Assembly (NCBI GenBank): GCA_947646735.1 | Contig: CANTFK010000420.1 | Location: forward strand, 31,534 to 95,533 | Direction of reading: 5' to 3' | From: Peronospora farinosa | Lineage: Eukaryota; Oomycota; Peronosporomycetes; Peronosporales; Peronosporaceae | DNA length: 64,000 nucleotides | Shown here: positions 9,489 through 19,988 of the stretch, one piece after another | Layout of the letters: the number at the start of each line of letters is the position of its first letter | How positions within the stretch are numbered: the stretch's first letter is position 1 | Notes under the pieces: generated by a model | Told to the model about the DNA's origin: nothing | Databases searched by the model: none | What the model saw: the letters and a program-made list of their open reading frames with translations, nothing else | Position numbers and translations under genes: made by a program

Positions 9489-11081
9489 ATGACCACGCTC
9501 CCAGACGAAACGTCCCCATTGCTTCCTCTTTCTCATGGGCCCCTTCCGTCCGGTAGAAAATATCATTATCGTCGTGAATCGTTCGAGACGGGGTTCCCGC
9601 TTATTGTTGCTGAAGAGATTGATGTCCAACAAATTGTTCAAGAGCACATATCGTCGAAAAGGAAACCTGAGTGGACTACAGTCTCCCCGTCGCCTTGTCA
9701 ATGGTTGAAACGTAATTGTGCCGTGTCATTTACCCTGCTAATGTCGGCAATTGGTGCTGGTACATTGGCGGTGCCCTATACTTTTGTGCTGTTGTCACCT
9801 GTCCAGGCGATACTGATGTTGTGCTGTGTCGGACTTGCAATGGGCTTTACAGCTGATACACTTGTGGGCATTCATGTATCGGTAGCAGTGGAGAGCACGA
9901 GTGGACCGCAAGGGAATCGAGAGACGTACCAAAATCTTGCCTATAGAGCTGGTGGTAAAGCATTGGCTCGATTCACTGGAGCATTGACGGCTTTTGCAGT
10001 CTTTGGGGCGTGTGTGGGCTGTGTGCGTGTGGTGAAGGACATGGTGCCGATGATGCTACCGGCTGTTATTGCTGGGTTTAAACAACAACCATTGGAAATG
10101 CAGGAACATGATGCAGTTATCGCAGTTTGGGTCGTGGGGCTGATTGTGGTGGTGCCTTTGGGATGTTTGACTAAAATTTCGGCGCTGCGCTTTTCCTCAT
10201 ACTTGGGCGTTGCATTCTCGGTGTATCTCGTAGGTGCTGTAGCATACCGTGCTATTTTCACAGGCGGTAACGATGACAGTAATGCATTGCCAGCGTCGGT
10301 CCAGAATACTGAAGCACCGTTGTTCTGGCGCATCGCTGAAGTCGTGGGAATTTACAATTTTGCGTTCATGCTTCACCTCAATGTGATTCCGTTGTTCGCA
10401 CAGCTTGTGGCTGCTGAAACGACAAGAAGCCAACGAGTACATGACAAAGATATTGAGGAACTTGGCAGGGCGGAAGCCCCTGTGTCCATCCACATCCTGC
10501 AAAGTGCTAGACAGTCATTGCGACGTCATCTAATTCTAGCTGTAGGCACGTGTGTGGTGCTTTATGCAATTTTTGGCGTTTGCGCCGCACAGATCTATGG
10601 AAGCAAAACGCAGGGCAACATTTTGCTGAACCTCACGAATGACCGAATCATGGCGGTACCTCGCGTGGCAGTGTTGTTGACGATATTGTTTTCGTTTCCA
10701 CTCTTATTCCACCCGCTTCGGTCGTTAGTGCTCGAGATGATTTTGGTTTGTACTTCTCACAGCGCTGTTAAAAATGTGAGCGAGGGACACAATCAAGATA
10801 ATGAACTGTCACGAACTGTACGAGCTGCCGTGTCGGGGCTGCTGTTATTTGCACAGATCTTCTGCGCTTTACGTGTGCCAGGAATTCAAGTGGTGTTCTC
10901 GCTTGTGGGATCTAGCATCTTGCTGATGCTGTGCTATCTGTTTCCACTGATATTTTACGTACAACTTGTACCGTGGCGCTCCAGTCGTAAGGGAAAGACA
11001 CGCCTTTTTCTCCTGTCAGCACTGGCTGTGGTCGCATTTGTAGTGTGTGTCGCTGCCACGCTGCAACTGGTTTTCCAGTAA
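9489..11081 (+). CDS. Amino acid transporter, AAAP family (SLC38/AVT-like)
   Basis: This is a single-exon 530-residue protein with no stops, so probably a live host gene. Residues 1-70 form a hydrophilic cytosolic tail containing DETSPLLP, which fits the acidic dileucine vacuole/lysosome sorting signal. The first membrane helix holds the family motif SAIGAGTLAVPY, typical of the Aa_trans fold, followed by about ten more hydrophobic segments up to the C-terminus. A long loop near residues 315-345 is polar. Such proteins move neutral or cationic amino acids using a proton or sodium gradient, often on the vacuole. I chose the ATG at 9489; an in-frame GTG at 9450 would add 13 residues. The substrate cannot be told. 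Nothing points to an operon or neighbour link. Confidence 0.85.
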   Translation: MTTLPDETSPLLPLSHGPLPSGRKYHYRRESFETGFPLIVAEEIDVQQIVQEHISSKRKPEWTTVSPSPCQWLKRNCAVSFTLLMSAIGAGTLAVPYTFVLLSPVQAILMLCCVGLAMGFTADTLVGIHVSVAVESTSGPQGNRETYQNLAYRAGGKALARFTGALTAFAVFGACVGCVRVVKDMVPMMLPAVIAGFKQQPLEMQEHDAVIAVWVVGLIVVVPLGCLTKISALRFSSYLGVAFSVYLVGAVAYRAIFTGGNDDSNALPASVQNTEAPLFWRIAEVVGIYNFAFMLHLNVIPLFAQLVAAETTRSQRVHDKDIEELGRAEAPVSIHILQSARQSLRRHLILAVGTCVVLYAIFGVCAAQIYGSKTQGNILLNLTNDRIMAVPRVAVLLTILFSFPLLFHPLRSLVLEMILVCTSHSAVKNVSEGHNQDNELSRTVRAAVSGLLLFAQIFCALRVPGIQVVFSLVGSSILLMLCYLFPLIFYVQLVPWRSSRKGKTRLFLLSALAVVAFVVCVAATLQLVFQ

Positions 11082-11871
11082 TCGCCTCGAGCAGCAAGCG
11101 GAAACTTGTAAACGTCTTGGCAATGACGTTGCTGCGATTGTGTATTAGGTCAAGATCGTGAGTTAGAATTATTAGAAGGTATCAGAACGATGTGAAAGGT
11201 TGCATAGGCTTAGAGGTAGCAAACAATTTGCGAACTAAGACCTGCATATATCTGTACTTTGCGTTTGCTCACCTGACCTGTACTTTACCTTATGAGCCCG
11301 AGCGACATCACCATGTCGATATCAACTCCACGAGGTGACCAAGAAGGGTGCGCTTACACATGTATGCCATATTACTAAGCTATCTCGAAACTTGTTTTCG
11401 ATTGGCCGCTTCACCAAGGATGTTAGCCCAGTCACCTTCAAGCGTGGCGGTTGCTCTGTTAGAATCAAACGATCTTCGATGGAAGCTCGGCGATCGCGAA
11501 GGTATAGGGCGAAAAAAGGCATCGTATGATACCGATTGTGGCGGACGAGGCTAATGTAAGAATCTCGATAGGATGCCATGGGGACACCACTTTGTACCTC
11601 TGGGCCCTTCGACCTGGTCATATTGGCCATGGTGGTCTCAATACTATCGCCAAAAAGAACTATGGCGTTGGTAATGACATTGCGTCAGTGAAGCAGTGGG
11701 AGATGTGTGACAGGTGCTCAATCGACGAGCAAACACGGCTGCGCTACAGTAAGTCGTCACCTAATTGCGCGAAAGCAAGTGCTGAGAGTCATTCATAGCG
11801 ATACGGGTGGCCCCAAAAAACGTCAACGTTAAAGAAAAATCTACTTCGTCACTTTCATTAACGACATGTCA
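11082..11871. other. Spacer between transporter and gypsy B
   Basis: Short overlapping frames at 11322-11630 (-) and 11526-11798 (+) have no recognisable domains and no sign of selection. The first 100-200 bp should be the transporter 3' UTR. Nothing else was seen. Confidence 0.4.
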
Positions 11872-12476
11872 TGTAACAGGGTATCTAGTTACACGTAAAC
11901 ATTAAGTAATATACTTAATGTTTGGTCTAAAAGTATCCATGATTACTTTTCACCTATCACTTGGGTGCGATACACAAATGTGATCCACCCTCGTGAATGT
12001 GATATCCATTTATGGATTCACATGAGAAGGGATGACGCTAGTTGAAGCTACGCATCACGACGTCTCAGAAGGACGTCAGTTGCGATCTTAAATCTAGATT
12101 TAAGATCATGCGACAGGATACGCTTCTAAAGAGTCGCGTATCCGATCAATATATATATATATATATAGCCAATCAGTAGTTAAGTATATATTTAGTTATA
12201 ATTAATTAAATATAGCTCAGTCTTGAATTTACTTCAACAAACGCACCACGCACGAGAAGTTGAAAGACTTCTGCGTGACGTCGGTGTTATAAGTGTTAAG
12301 AAGTTCGTTGCACTCTCGCTTAAGCGAGAGGCAACTGGTGGTACGACTGCTTAAGCAGTCGACCAACCTCCCAACCACCCTCGCACGCGAAGGTAAGACG
12401 GTATAACCGCTTCCTCGCTTGTGCATAAGGTGTGTGCTCGTAGTACGAGGCAACTTCGTAGAAGTGCCCGTCTACA
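11872..12476 (+). mobile_element. 5' LTR of family B
   Basis: It starts TGTAACAGGG and ends CTACA. It is made of serial palindromes, for example cattaagta/tacttaatg, the perfect 24-bp gatcttaaat/ctagatttaagatc near 12090, gatacgc/gcgtatc, ctctcgctt/aagcgagag near 12315 and gactgctt/aagcagtc near 12350. An AT microsatellite lies at about 12151-12167. Confidence 0.92.
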
Positions 12477-12477
12477 C

Positions 12478-12490
12478 TTGGTAGCACTAG
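12478..12490 (+). other. Primer-binding site of family B
   Basis: TTGGTAGCACTAG directly follows the LTR end. It is the same TGGTAGCAC as in families A, C and D, so all four likely use one tRNA primer. Confidence 0.6.
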
Positions 12491-12535
12491 TAGTCCTTCC
12501 CACGACCCGTCTCTCTGAGCGTGCATGTGGTTGAC

Positions 12536-13618
12536 ATGGTCGTTAATATGGACTGGAGTGACTTCCCTCACCTCTCCCAACATCATAGGGAGTTGGCAGA
12601 GCATATGGCACAAAGACTTGGTGAACAAGCCCTGTTCAACCTCTTGCATTGTCCTCCTGAGCAACATGTTGCTCAGTTGGAGCAATTTGAGGCGTTTGTG
12701 CTCGGACAGCGTAGAAACGCGTCCGAGGTAAACAGCCAAGCCACCGCTGAGTCCATCACTAAGACTCAGGATGAGCTTAGGCTTGAGCAAGCACGTAATG
12801 AGGCGCTCAACAGAACTGTTGAGACGCTCTCTGCCCGGCCTGCTCAACCGAGGCCCATTCGGATGGACCCTCCGAAGTTCGATGGAACTAGCCCTCACGC
12901 GATTTTTCACTGGCTATTAGCAGTTGAGGAATGTAGAGTGGCACAACTCATCGAAGACGACACCAGAATGGTGTCGTATGCCATGTCCAACTTACGTGGC
13001 AAAGCGTCAGAGTGGGCATACTCTTCGCTGATGGCAATTGCTGATTCATTTCTATCATGGGCGATCTTTAAGTCAAAGATTCGCGCCATGTACTAGCCGC
13101 CTAACAACGAAGTGTTGCTTATGGCGCGCTTCTTTGGAGCACGACAGGCGAAACGCTCTCTGCAAGAGTTTGTGCAGGAGATGCGTTCGCTGTCGGCGTC
13201 CATCAATGGGGAACCGATACCAGAGCGTATCAAGGTAGCCACGTTCATGAATGGACTTAGGCATGGCCCATCGCGTCAGGCCCTTTTCAGAAAGGTGCCA
13301 GCGACGATGGAAGAGGCAATTGACATTGCCTTAGTTGAGGAGCAATCCTACAACAGCGCCTCGGCGCCAGCCTATTACAGGCCGTCGTCCGAGAGGTCTG
13401 ATGCCACTCCTATGGAGTTAGGCAATGCAGATGTGATCTGCTACAAGTGCGGCAAGCGAGGCCATATGATGGCTCGCTGCTATGCCAAAGTAGCTGCTGG
13501 TGCTAAGGCAGCCATCAAAAGGTCTCCCAACCCGAAGGGAGGTGCGAAAAACCAGCGTGTACGACGCACGGGTTCAGCACCTGCCCAAGATGGGTCGGGA
13601 AATGCGGGAGCGCAGTAG
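12536..13618 (+). pseudogene. Gag of family B with one in-frame TAG
   Basis: One continuous frame is broken only by TAG at 13094-13096. The N-terminus reads MDWSDFPHLSQHH, similar to the C and D Gag start. A coiled region follows, then the capsid-like domain (PPKFDGTSPHAIFHWLLAVEE through EFVQEMRSLS), and a complete CCHC zinc knuckle C-Y-K-C-G-K-R-G-H-M-M-A-R-C near 13440. The tail is basic. Gag packages the element RNA. The amber is probably a simple mutation of a Gln codon. The exact ATG is uncertain (12536 or 12548). Confidence 0.85.
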
Positions 13619-13649
13619 GAGCGGGATGCCCTACTGTCGCGGACTCTGA

Positions 13650-14726
13650 AGCTACCCCTAAGTTAAGATTGATCGAACAAATGAGTAGCATAGTCCCTGA
13701 GGTTCCGAAAGGTCGGACCTCAACCCTTTTGGTCTATATCGCTCGCGTACGAGCTATGACCAAGTGATGAACCTTCTCGTGGATTCGGGTGCATCACAAA
13801 AATTTGTGAAGCTCGCGGCTCTGAATAAGAGACCGGCGAGTTATGAGTCGCTTTGCTAGGATGGCAAGCGAAAAGAGGCGATCGTTGGATTAGAGAACGG
13901 CGCGCTCGTTAAATCGGAGGTAATTCAAGTTGAACTCACCTTCAGTTTCAGCGACTTCTCCTGTAAAAAGAAGTTCACAGTGCTAGGTATGGAGAGTCCG
14001 TATGACCTCATCCTAGGAATGCCTTGGTTGGCTAAACACCAACCATGGATAGACTAGCGTACACGCACAGTCGCTAGCTCTACGCAAGACACCGGAAAGG
14101 ATGTGCTCTTGCGAGAAGCTTATGTGGCTGATGCTGTGTCCAACACAGTCGAGGGTGCGATGACGGTATGTCAATCGACACCAGGAACTACCCAGCTCGA
14201 AAGGAGTGGTGTAGTTGGGAGTGCACTGGCGGAAATCCAGGTGACACATATTCCTACCCAGGTCGAAAGGACTGGTGTAGTGAATGGGGCGATGACAGAT
14301 AGTCATGCATCCAATAGTCCTGCACAGAGCCGAGAGCCTGTGGCAGTTGATGGTGGGCTGACAGCAAGTCAAGCGCCACAAGAACCGGCACAGAGCCAAG
14401 AGCCTGGTGCGGTTGGAAGGAGTGCGTTAGCTGAGGTAGCAACGACACCTTCTTCCAGGTCAAAGGTCGTGGTGACTCGAAGAACGAGCACCAGACGTAT
14501 TAAGACGATCAAGGGCACGTCGAAACGAGTGACCCTTGGATCAGTCTCGGTCCAAGAGGACGGACCTACGAACGAGTTGTTCGAGGCCGTCGAAGACAAA
14601 ATACCGGAGGCATCCTCAGTTGAGGTGCTCCAACTTGTCTTGGCATCTGCCGAGGAGATAGTAAATCTCTCGGAGATGACGTGGGATCGGTTCCTGTACG
14701 AACTAAAGGAAGGAAAATCCACGTGA
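13650..14726 (+). pseudogene. Protease and repeat linker of family B
   Basis: The active site V-D-S-G-A-S lies near 13783. The flap end YDLILGMPWLAKHQPWID ends at about 14055. Two TAG stops interrupt the frame: one after ESLC near 13856, one right after WID where the other families have Trp. The open part 14103-14726 is the linker. It holds four to five degenerate repeats of about 25 residues (for example QVERTGVVNGAMTDSHAS, AQSREPVAVDGGLTASQA), then a basic stretch and a conserved TWDRFLYEL that also appears as TWKDFLM in family C. Confidence 0.75.
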
Positions 14727-14793
14727 TAGTCGCACCAGTTACAGAAGAGAATGTAGGGGCTTTTGCTCGTCGTCCACAATGGACTAGAGCGTC

Positions 14794-15990
14794 TTGGAAA
14801 CCGACAAAAAGAAACTGTTCGCTGCTCAAGGCTGGGATGCCTTGAAGTACAGCCCGTTCTATGATGTTCTGTGGAAACACCGTGATGTGTTTCCAGCAGA
14901 AGTGCCGAGCCGCCTACCGGCCGATAGGGGCATCAGGCACGAAATTGACCTGGAGCCTGGCAACAAGTATTGTGTGACCAGGCAATGGCCGTTGCCGAAG
15001 GACAAGTCGATTACATCGATGAGTTCTTCGACAAGCGAGCCAAGGCGGGACATGTACGTGAGAGCAAGTCGCCTCACTGCAGCCCGACCTTCTGTGTGCG
15101 TAAAGCAACAGGTGGATGGCGCGTGGTTCATGCTTACAATAAGCTGAACACGGCCACCATTCCAGCTCAAACGCCGATCCCGCGGAAAGATGTCTTGTTG
15201 AATTCCATGGGAAAGTCAACTATCTTTTCCACGTTGGATCTGAAGGATGGCTACTATCAGGTTCTCATGAGAGATACCGATGTAGCCAAAACGGCAGTAA
15301 GCACCCCAAGCGGTAGTGGCTTGTGATGCCACAAGGGTTGACTAATGCTCCGGCAACATTCAACCGAGTGGTGGCTCACGTGATGCGTCAGCACCGTGCC
15401 TACGCGCCCCATTACTTTTACGATGTATTCGTGCATAATAGGGCGGAGGACGGTCTGAGCGCAATAGAGTCGCACAAGCGTCATTTAGACGCTGTGTTGC
15501 AGACTCTGGGTGACGCCCAATTATACGTTAACTTGTAAAAGTGCGTAATAGGGGTCCCCGAGATACCTGTACTGGGCTGCATCGTAGGTGCACACGGTGT
15601 ACGAGCAGACCCATAAAAGGTAAAGGCTGTAAAGGAATGGCCAGTCCCACGTCATGTGAAGGATCTGCGCCAATTCCTTGGGCTCGCTAATTACATGCAT
15701 AAGTACAGCAAGAATTATGCGGAGCAGACCAATCCATTTTCTGACCTTTTAAAAAAGGATACAGAATGGACTTGGTCAAAGAAGCAAGAAGATGCGTTCA
15801 CTTCAGTGAAGCAATCTCTTGTAGAGGCACCGGTCTTGGCATTGCCAGATGCGGATAAGCCCTTTAGCGTCGTCTGCGATGCAAGCAATTTTGCAATCGG
15901 CAGCGCGCTCATGCAGAAAGATGACAGCGGCGTTGACCGTGTCATTTCTTATCAGTCTCGGCTTTTAAAAAGCTGCCGAGATGAATTACC
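14794..15990 (+). pseudogene. Reverse transcriptase and start of RNase H, family B
   Basis: RT is spread over three frames: 14794-15147, 14970-15326 and 15323-15538, then 15656-16000. Motifs include CVTRQWPLPK, AQTPIPRKDVL, STLDLKDGYYQ and MPQGLTNAPATF. The catalytic box reads Y-F-Y-D at 15413-15424 instead of YFDD, which should abolish activity. A short deletion at about 15310 shifts frame before MPQG. The RNase H start (VVCDASNFAIGSALMQ) is at about 15870. Confidence 0.85.
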
Positions 15991-17192
15991 CTGTGTATGA
16001 CAAGGAGCTACTTTCAATTAAGTATGCCCTTGTGAAGTTTCGGGTGCACCTCTTGCGCACCGAACCTTTTGTGGTTTATACGGATCACGCATCACTGCGG
16101 ACCGCTATAAATTCACCGCACCTCTCGCCGAGAATGGCAAGATGGCTAACATTCTTCTCTGAATTTAATTTCAAAGTTGAATATAAGCCGGGTAAGTCGA
16201 ATGTCTTGGCTGACGCGTTATCGCGCAGACCAGACTTCGAGGCAAGACACCAGGATAGTGTGTCTCGTGCGAAAGCACAAGTTGAGTTGTCAACATTGGC
16301 AGCCATGAAGGTCTACCATGTGACGAGCTCAATGGCCTCCGATATCAAGGAGTGTTACAGTCAGGACGAACATTGTCGCCTGCTGTTGGATCATTTTGGT
16401 GGACGAAAGGTTACCCTTCCGTCGCACCTCAAAGCGAAGTTTAATCGCTTTAGTTACAGTGATGTCCTGTTATGGCATCAACTGTCACCCTGTGATCCCT
16501 TGAGAATCTATGTCCCTCATGACACAGATCTCAAGCTGATGATACTTCACAAGTGCCATGATGCGCCATCTAGTGGGCATCTGGGCCGTGAAAAGACATT
16601 CTTACGGGTGTCAGAGGAATTTTGGTGGCCCCACCTATATCGGTGGGTGGCCAACTATAATAGCTCTTGTGAAGAGTGTCAGCGCATAAAGCCTGCACCT
16701 TCAAACAGTGCGCCACTGAAGCCACTGCCGATTCCAACTGAATGTTGGAAATCGGTCAGTTTGGACTTCATGTTTGGCTTACCGCCTGACCATAAAGGCA
16801 GGACGGGGCTCTTCGTCTTTGTAGACAGACTGAGCAAGATGTTGCATTTGGCACCATGTAGCACCAAGATCTCAGGAAAAGAGGCTGCCCTCTTGTTCCT
16901 GGATCACGTGTATCGACTACACGGGATGCCCGAGTCCATAGTATCGGACCGGGATCCGCGTTTTACGTCGGGTTTTTGGCGACATGTGTTTGAGCTGCTG
17001 GGTAGCAAGCTCCACATGTCAACCGCTGATCATCCCCAGACCGATGGCCAAACAGAACGGGCCAATCGAGTCGTGGCGGATGTGTTGCGTACCATAGCGA
17101 CTCCCAAAGAATGGAGCAAGCAATTGCTATTCGTGGAGCTCGCTATTAATAACAGTGTTCTTGCCAGTACGGGTGAAACCGTTTTACATTAA
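15981..17192 (+). CDS. RNase H end and integrase core of family B
   Basis: This is an open frame of 403 residues. It holds the RNase H end (YPVYDKELLSIKYAL, YTDHASL, LADALSRRP), the HHCC zinc domain of integrase (H-K-C-H...G-H-L-G and C-x2-C near residues 190-232), and the integrase core. Its DDE residues are in SLDFMFG, VSDRDPRF and DGQTERAN. The core is complete by eye. The frame then shifts at 17170-17195 in the motif that reads ASTGxTPF in relatives. Integrase inserts the cDNA copy. Confidence 0.88.
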   Translation: MNYPVYDKELLSIKYALVKFRVHLLRTEPFVVYTDHASLRTAINSPHLSPRMARWLTFFSEFNFKVEYKPGKSNVLADALSRRPDFEARHQDSVSRAKAQVELSTLAAMKVYHVTSSMASDIKECYSQDEHCRLLLDHFGGRKVTLPSHLKAKFNRFSYSDVLLWHQLSPCDPLRIYVPHDTDLKLMILHKCHDAPSSGHLGREKTFLRVSEEFWWPHLYRWVANYNSSCEECQRIKPAPSNSAPLKPLPIPTECWKSVSLDFMFGLPPDHKGRTGLFVFVDRLSKMLHLAPCSTKISGKEAALLFLDHVYRLHGMPESIVSDRDPRFTSGFWRHVFELLGSKLHMSTADHPQTDGQTERANRVVADVLRTIATPKEWSKQLLFVELAINNSVLASTGETVLH

Positions 17193-18411
17193 CGGACTGC
17201 GTCATCCTCGAACGCCAGTCTCGTTTGTACGCAGCCCGAGTCTTAGTGGGGGAGGGCACCTCACTTCCTCGGTGCAAACGCCAAAAAGGGCCAAGGTTGC
17301 CCTAGTGACACTGCTACTTTAGCAGTGGTCACGTAAATCAAAGAGGAGGCACGGCAAGAAATGCCAGCGCTCCTCGATGATGACACTATAGTGTTATTAA
17401 CAGCGTCGACCCATGAACGACCTCTTGGAGGCTTCATAGGCGAGATGGATGCTAAAAGAGTGAGCGAAGCTCAGCGCTTTGTGGATGAGCGATCAGCCAT
17501 CACACATTAAGCTCAGTGACGCAATTTAAAGCGCACAGGATAAGCAAAAACAATATGCAGACCAGCATGGTCGCAAAAACAATGAACACTTTAGTGTGGG
17601 GGACAAAGTGCTATTAAGTACTGCTACCCTACCTAAACATGAAATTTCTGTACTACCTGGTGGTACTACTAAGATATTGCCCCGGTTCATTGGGCCCTTT
17701 ACAGTGGTTGAAGAAGTTGGAGACCTAAACTATAGGCTCACTCTCCCACCGTATATGAAGTCGCACCCCGTATTTTACGTGGGTCGTCTGAAACGGTATG
17801 TTGATCCAGAAGAGATCACATATCCACATCGATCTAACGAGACCGATGGTGAAGTCGACTGTGAGTCGAGCGTCGCGGCCGATCAGGCGACGAGGAATCC
17901 GAGAGGCTCCCCGTATACGAGCTAGGCGATAGAGGACTCGGCGATCGAGGGGGACTCCGCGCTTGACGCGGGTCTCTCATCATCAGTCGCTCTAAGATGT
18001 CCAAACGGGTCTTCAGGCGGTCATACCCCTGACGGTCCCTCGCCCTCACATCGCGCATATCCGAGGTCAGTCGTGAGACTTGACTCTCGAGATCTGCCAC
18101 CTGCCTCTTCAGCGCAGCGGACTCATCCTTCGACTGAACAGCAGCAGGATAGGCAGCCGCGATTAGGTGGGCGTAATCGCCGCTCCTATCGGGCGCCACC
18201 TGTGTTGGTGGACACGGAAGGGAATACGCGCTTCCTTGTTGGAAGGCTGTTGGCCCACCGGTTTTTGAAGCGGAAGCTCCAAATCCTTGTCCAATGGAAG
18301 GGTTACCCAACGAGCTTTGACTCGTGGGAGCCTGTGGACGCTTTGCGCGTCGACGTGCCTGGGCTGGTGGCTGCTTATGTGAAGCAGCACCAGCTGTCTT
18401 CTTTCTACTAG
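17193..18411 (+). pseudogene. Integrase C-terminus and chromodomain of family B
   Basis: After the frameshift, 17200-17590 has several stops. An open part at 17596-17925 carries GDKVLLST, RFIGPFTVVEEVGDLNYRL and HPVFYVGRLKRY, the usual integrase tail. The chromodomain is in the frame of 18073-18411: RFLVGRLLAHRF, then ILVQWKGYPTSFDSWEPV. Chromodomains steer integration to histone-marked chromatin. The opposite strand of 17834-18601 is open and encodes the antisense coiled-coil protein. Confidence 0.8.
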
Positions 18412-19279
18412 GTCCGGAAGGACTAGCAGAAGAAGCGTGGCGAGAATTAATTGGGGGTCGCTTACCGCCCATAATTTCATGTGCACGCTTCATGGCGAAG
18501 CTGATTCGCTGCGACCGCTGTTTTGTTGCATCTTCATGCAAGGTAACACGGCGCCGAAGTTCAGCTTCATAGTCGTCGGCTGTTTCTTTAGAACGCAGCA
18601 CGACTGGAATTGGGAAAGCACGACCAAGTGCTTTGCCCTGCTATTTCCACAAGGGAAAGACGCTATAGAATCTATGAGCGTCTATAGTGGCACGCTGTAA
18701 AAGCGCTGCGATAGACCCATCTGAGTTCATCCACTCGCATGGAGGTGGCATTGGTGGCAAGCCACCACTCACGTAGCCGCCCTCGCGATGGCGGGCTAAT
18801 GAGACCGAAGGTGTACTTGGTGGAGCTTTAAGCTCACACTCACCTGAGTCTGACTCTCCATTATGGATTGTCAAGACATCAGCTTGAGAAGTTAAATCTG
18901 ACTGAGTCGCGAATACTCCTTTCGAAGTAGCGCGCTCAGTCTTAGTCGCTGCGCTCGTAGGCGCAGACGACGGGGGTTTTCCTTCGCTTGTAGGAAGCAT
19001 AGATGCTTCCTCAAGGACGGGTGCCTCAAATGATGGGGACATATGTCCCATCAATGCACTATGCTCATCGCCACTTTGGGGTGATGGCAGTGGTGTGGTC
19101 TCGTTGTAGTCTACAATGAGAGATGGATCTTTATCCACATTATAGTGAGATGAAAGATTCGCCTCAGTGCCTGAAGCACATTGCGACGGCTGCGATAAAT
19201 TGCGGCGCGTGCGCTTAGTGATGGACTGCATGGGCGCCTTTGCAGGCGACCCATCAGCCTTCTCACGTTTCGGTGGCAT
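17834..19279 (-). pseudogene. Antisense ORF of family B (482 codons, one stop), disordered plus coiled coil
   Basis: On the minus strand one frame runs from the ATG at 19279 to the TAG ending at 17834, broken only by a TAG at 18643-18641 (codon 213). The ATG lies 105 bp inside the 3' LTR. The N-terminus is basic (MPPKREKADG, TKRTRRNLS). Then come a long Ser/Pro/acidic region, an arginine-rich block (KETADDYEAELRRRVTL), a Ser/Pro/Arg region, a coiled coil (ALKRQVADLESQVSRLTSDM) and an Arg/Ser tail. No known domain was recognised. It overlaps the sense chromodomain. A similar antisense frame exists in family A at 21050-22333. The function is unknown; a nuclear regulator is only a guess from layout. 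Confidence 0.6.
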
Positions 19280-19384
19280 GAGAATTGAGTAGACCAAGCG
19301 GCGCGTTTTACAACGGCTCGCAGTCTCTCTGTCTCCTAGGCGATGTTTTACAAGATGTAAAAATCGTTCTAAAACGGGGGATGG

Positions 19385-19988
19385 TGTTACAGGGTATCTA
19401 GTTACACGTAAACCTTAAGTAATATACTTAATGTTTGGTCTAAAAGTATCCATGATTACTTTTCACCTGTCACTTGGGTGTGATACACAAACGTGATCCA
19501 CCCTCGTGAATGTGATATCCATTTATGGATTCACATGAGAAGGGATGACGCTAGTTGAAGCTACGCATCACGACGTCTCAGAAGGACGTCAGTTGCGATC
19601 TTAAATCTAGATTTAAGATCATGCGACAGGATACGCTTCTAAAGAGTCGCGTATCCGATCTAATATATATATATATATAGCCAATCAGTAGTTAAGTATA
19701 TATTTAGTTATAATTAATTAAATATAGCTCAGTCTTGAATTTACTTCAACAAACGCACCACGCACGAGAAGTTGAAAGACTTCTGCGTGACGTCGGTGTT
19801 ATAAGTGTTAAGAAGTTCGTTGCACTCTCGCTTAAGCGAGAGGCAACTGGTGGTACGACTGCTTAAGCAGTCGACCAACCTCCCAACCACCCTCGCACGC
19901 GAAGGTAAGACGGTATAACCGCTTCCTCGCTTGTGCATAAGGTGTGTGCTCGTAGTACGAGGCAACTTCGTAGAAGTGCCCGTCTACA
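19385..19988 (+). mobile_element. 3' LTR of family B
   Basis: It is nearly identical to 11872-12476, with a few substitutions near the start and a small change in the AT microsatellite (about 19663-19679). It ends CTACA at 19988. The antisense gene would have to be driven from this LTR. Confidence 0.92.

Larger units (their letters stand above)
11872..19988 (+). mobile_element. Ty3/gypsy family B, full length, recent (8.1 kb)
   Basis: LTRs of 605 and 604 bp at 11872-12476 and 19385-19988 are almost identical, indicating a young insertion. The order is gag, protease, tandem-repeat linker, RT, RNase H, integrase, chromodomain, then a long antisense frame before the 3' LTR. The polypurine tract aaaacgggggatgg precedes the 3' LTR. 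The flanks are ...catgtca and tgtccca, a near-duplication of TGTC offset by one base. Coding parts have several stops and frameshifts, so it is non-autonomous despite the young LTRs. Confidence 0.92.

Noticed and set aside
11322..11798. Overlapping frames on both strands after the transporter gene
   Set aside because: No domain and no intron signals; likely 3' flank.
12229..12453. A 74-residue minus-strand frame, identical in both family B LTRs (also 19741-19965)
   Set aside because: Both LTRs are copies of one sequence, so identity is not evidence of coding. The stretch is made of palindromes and has no domain.
13094..13096. In-frame TAG in several otherwise open frames, considered as stop-codon readthrough or recoding
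   Set aside because: Host genes here end normally and the elements also have TGA, TAA and frameshifts, so ordinary mutation is simpler.
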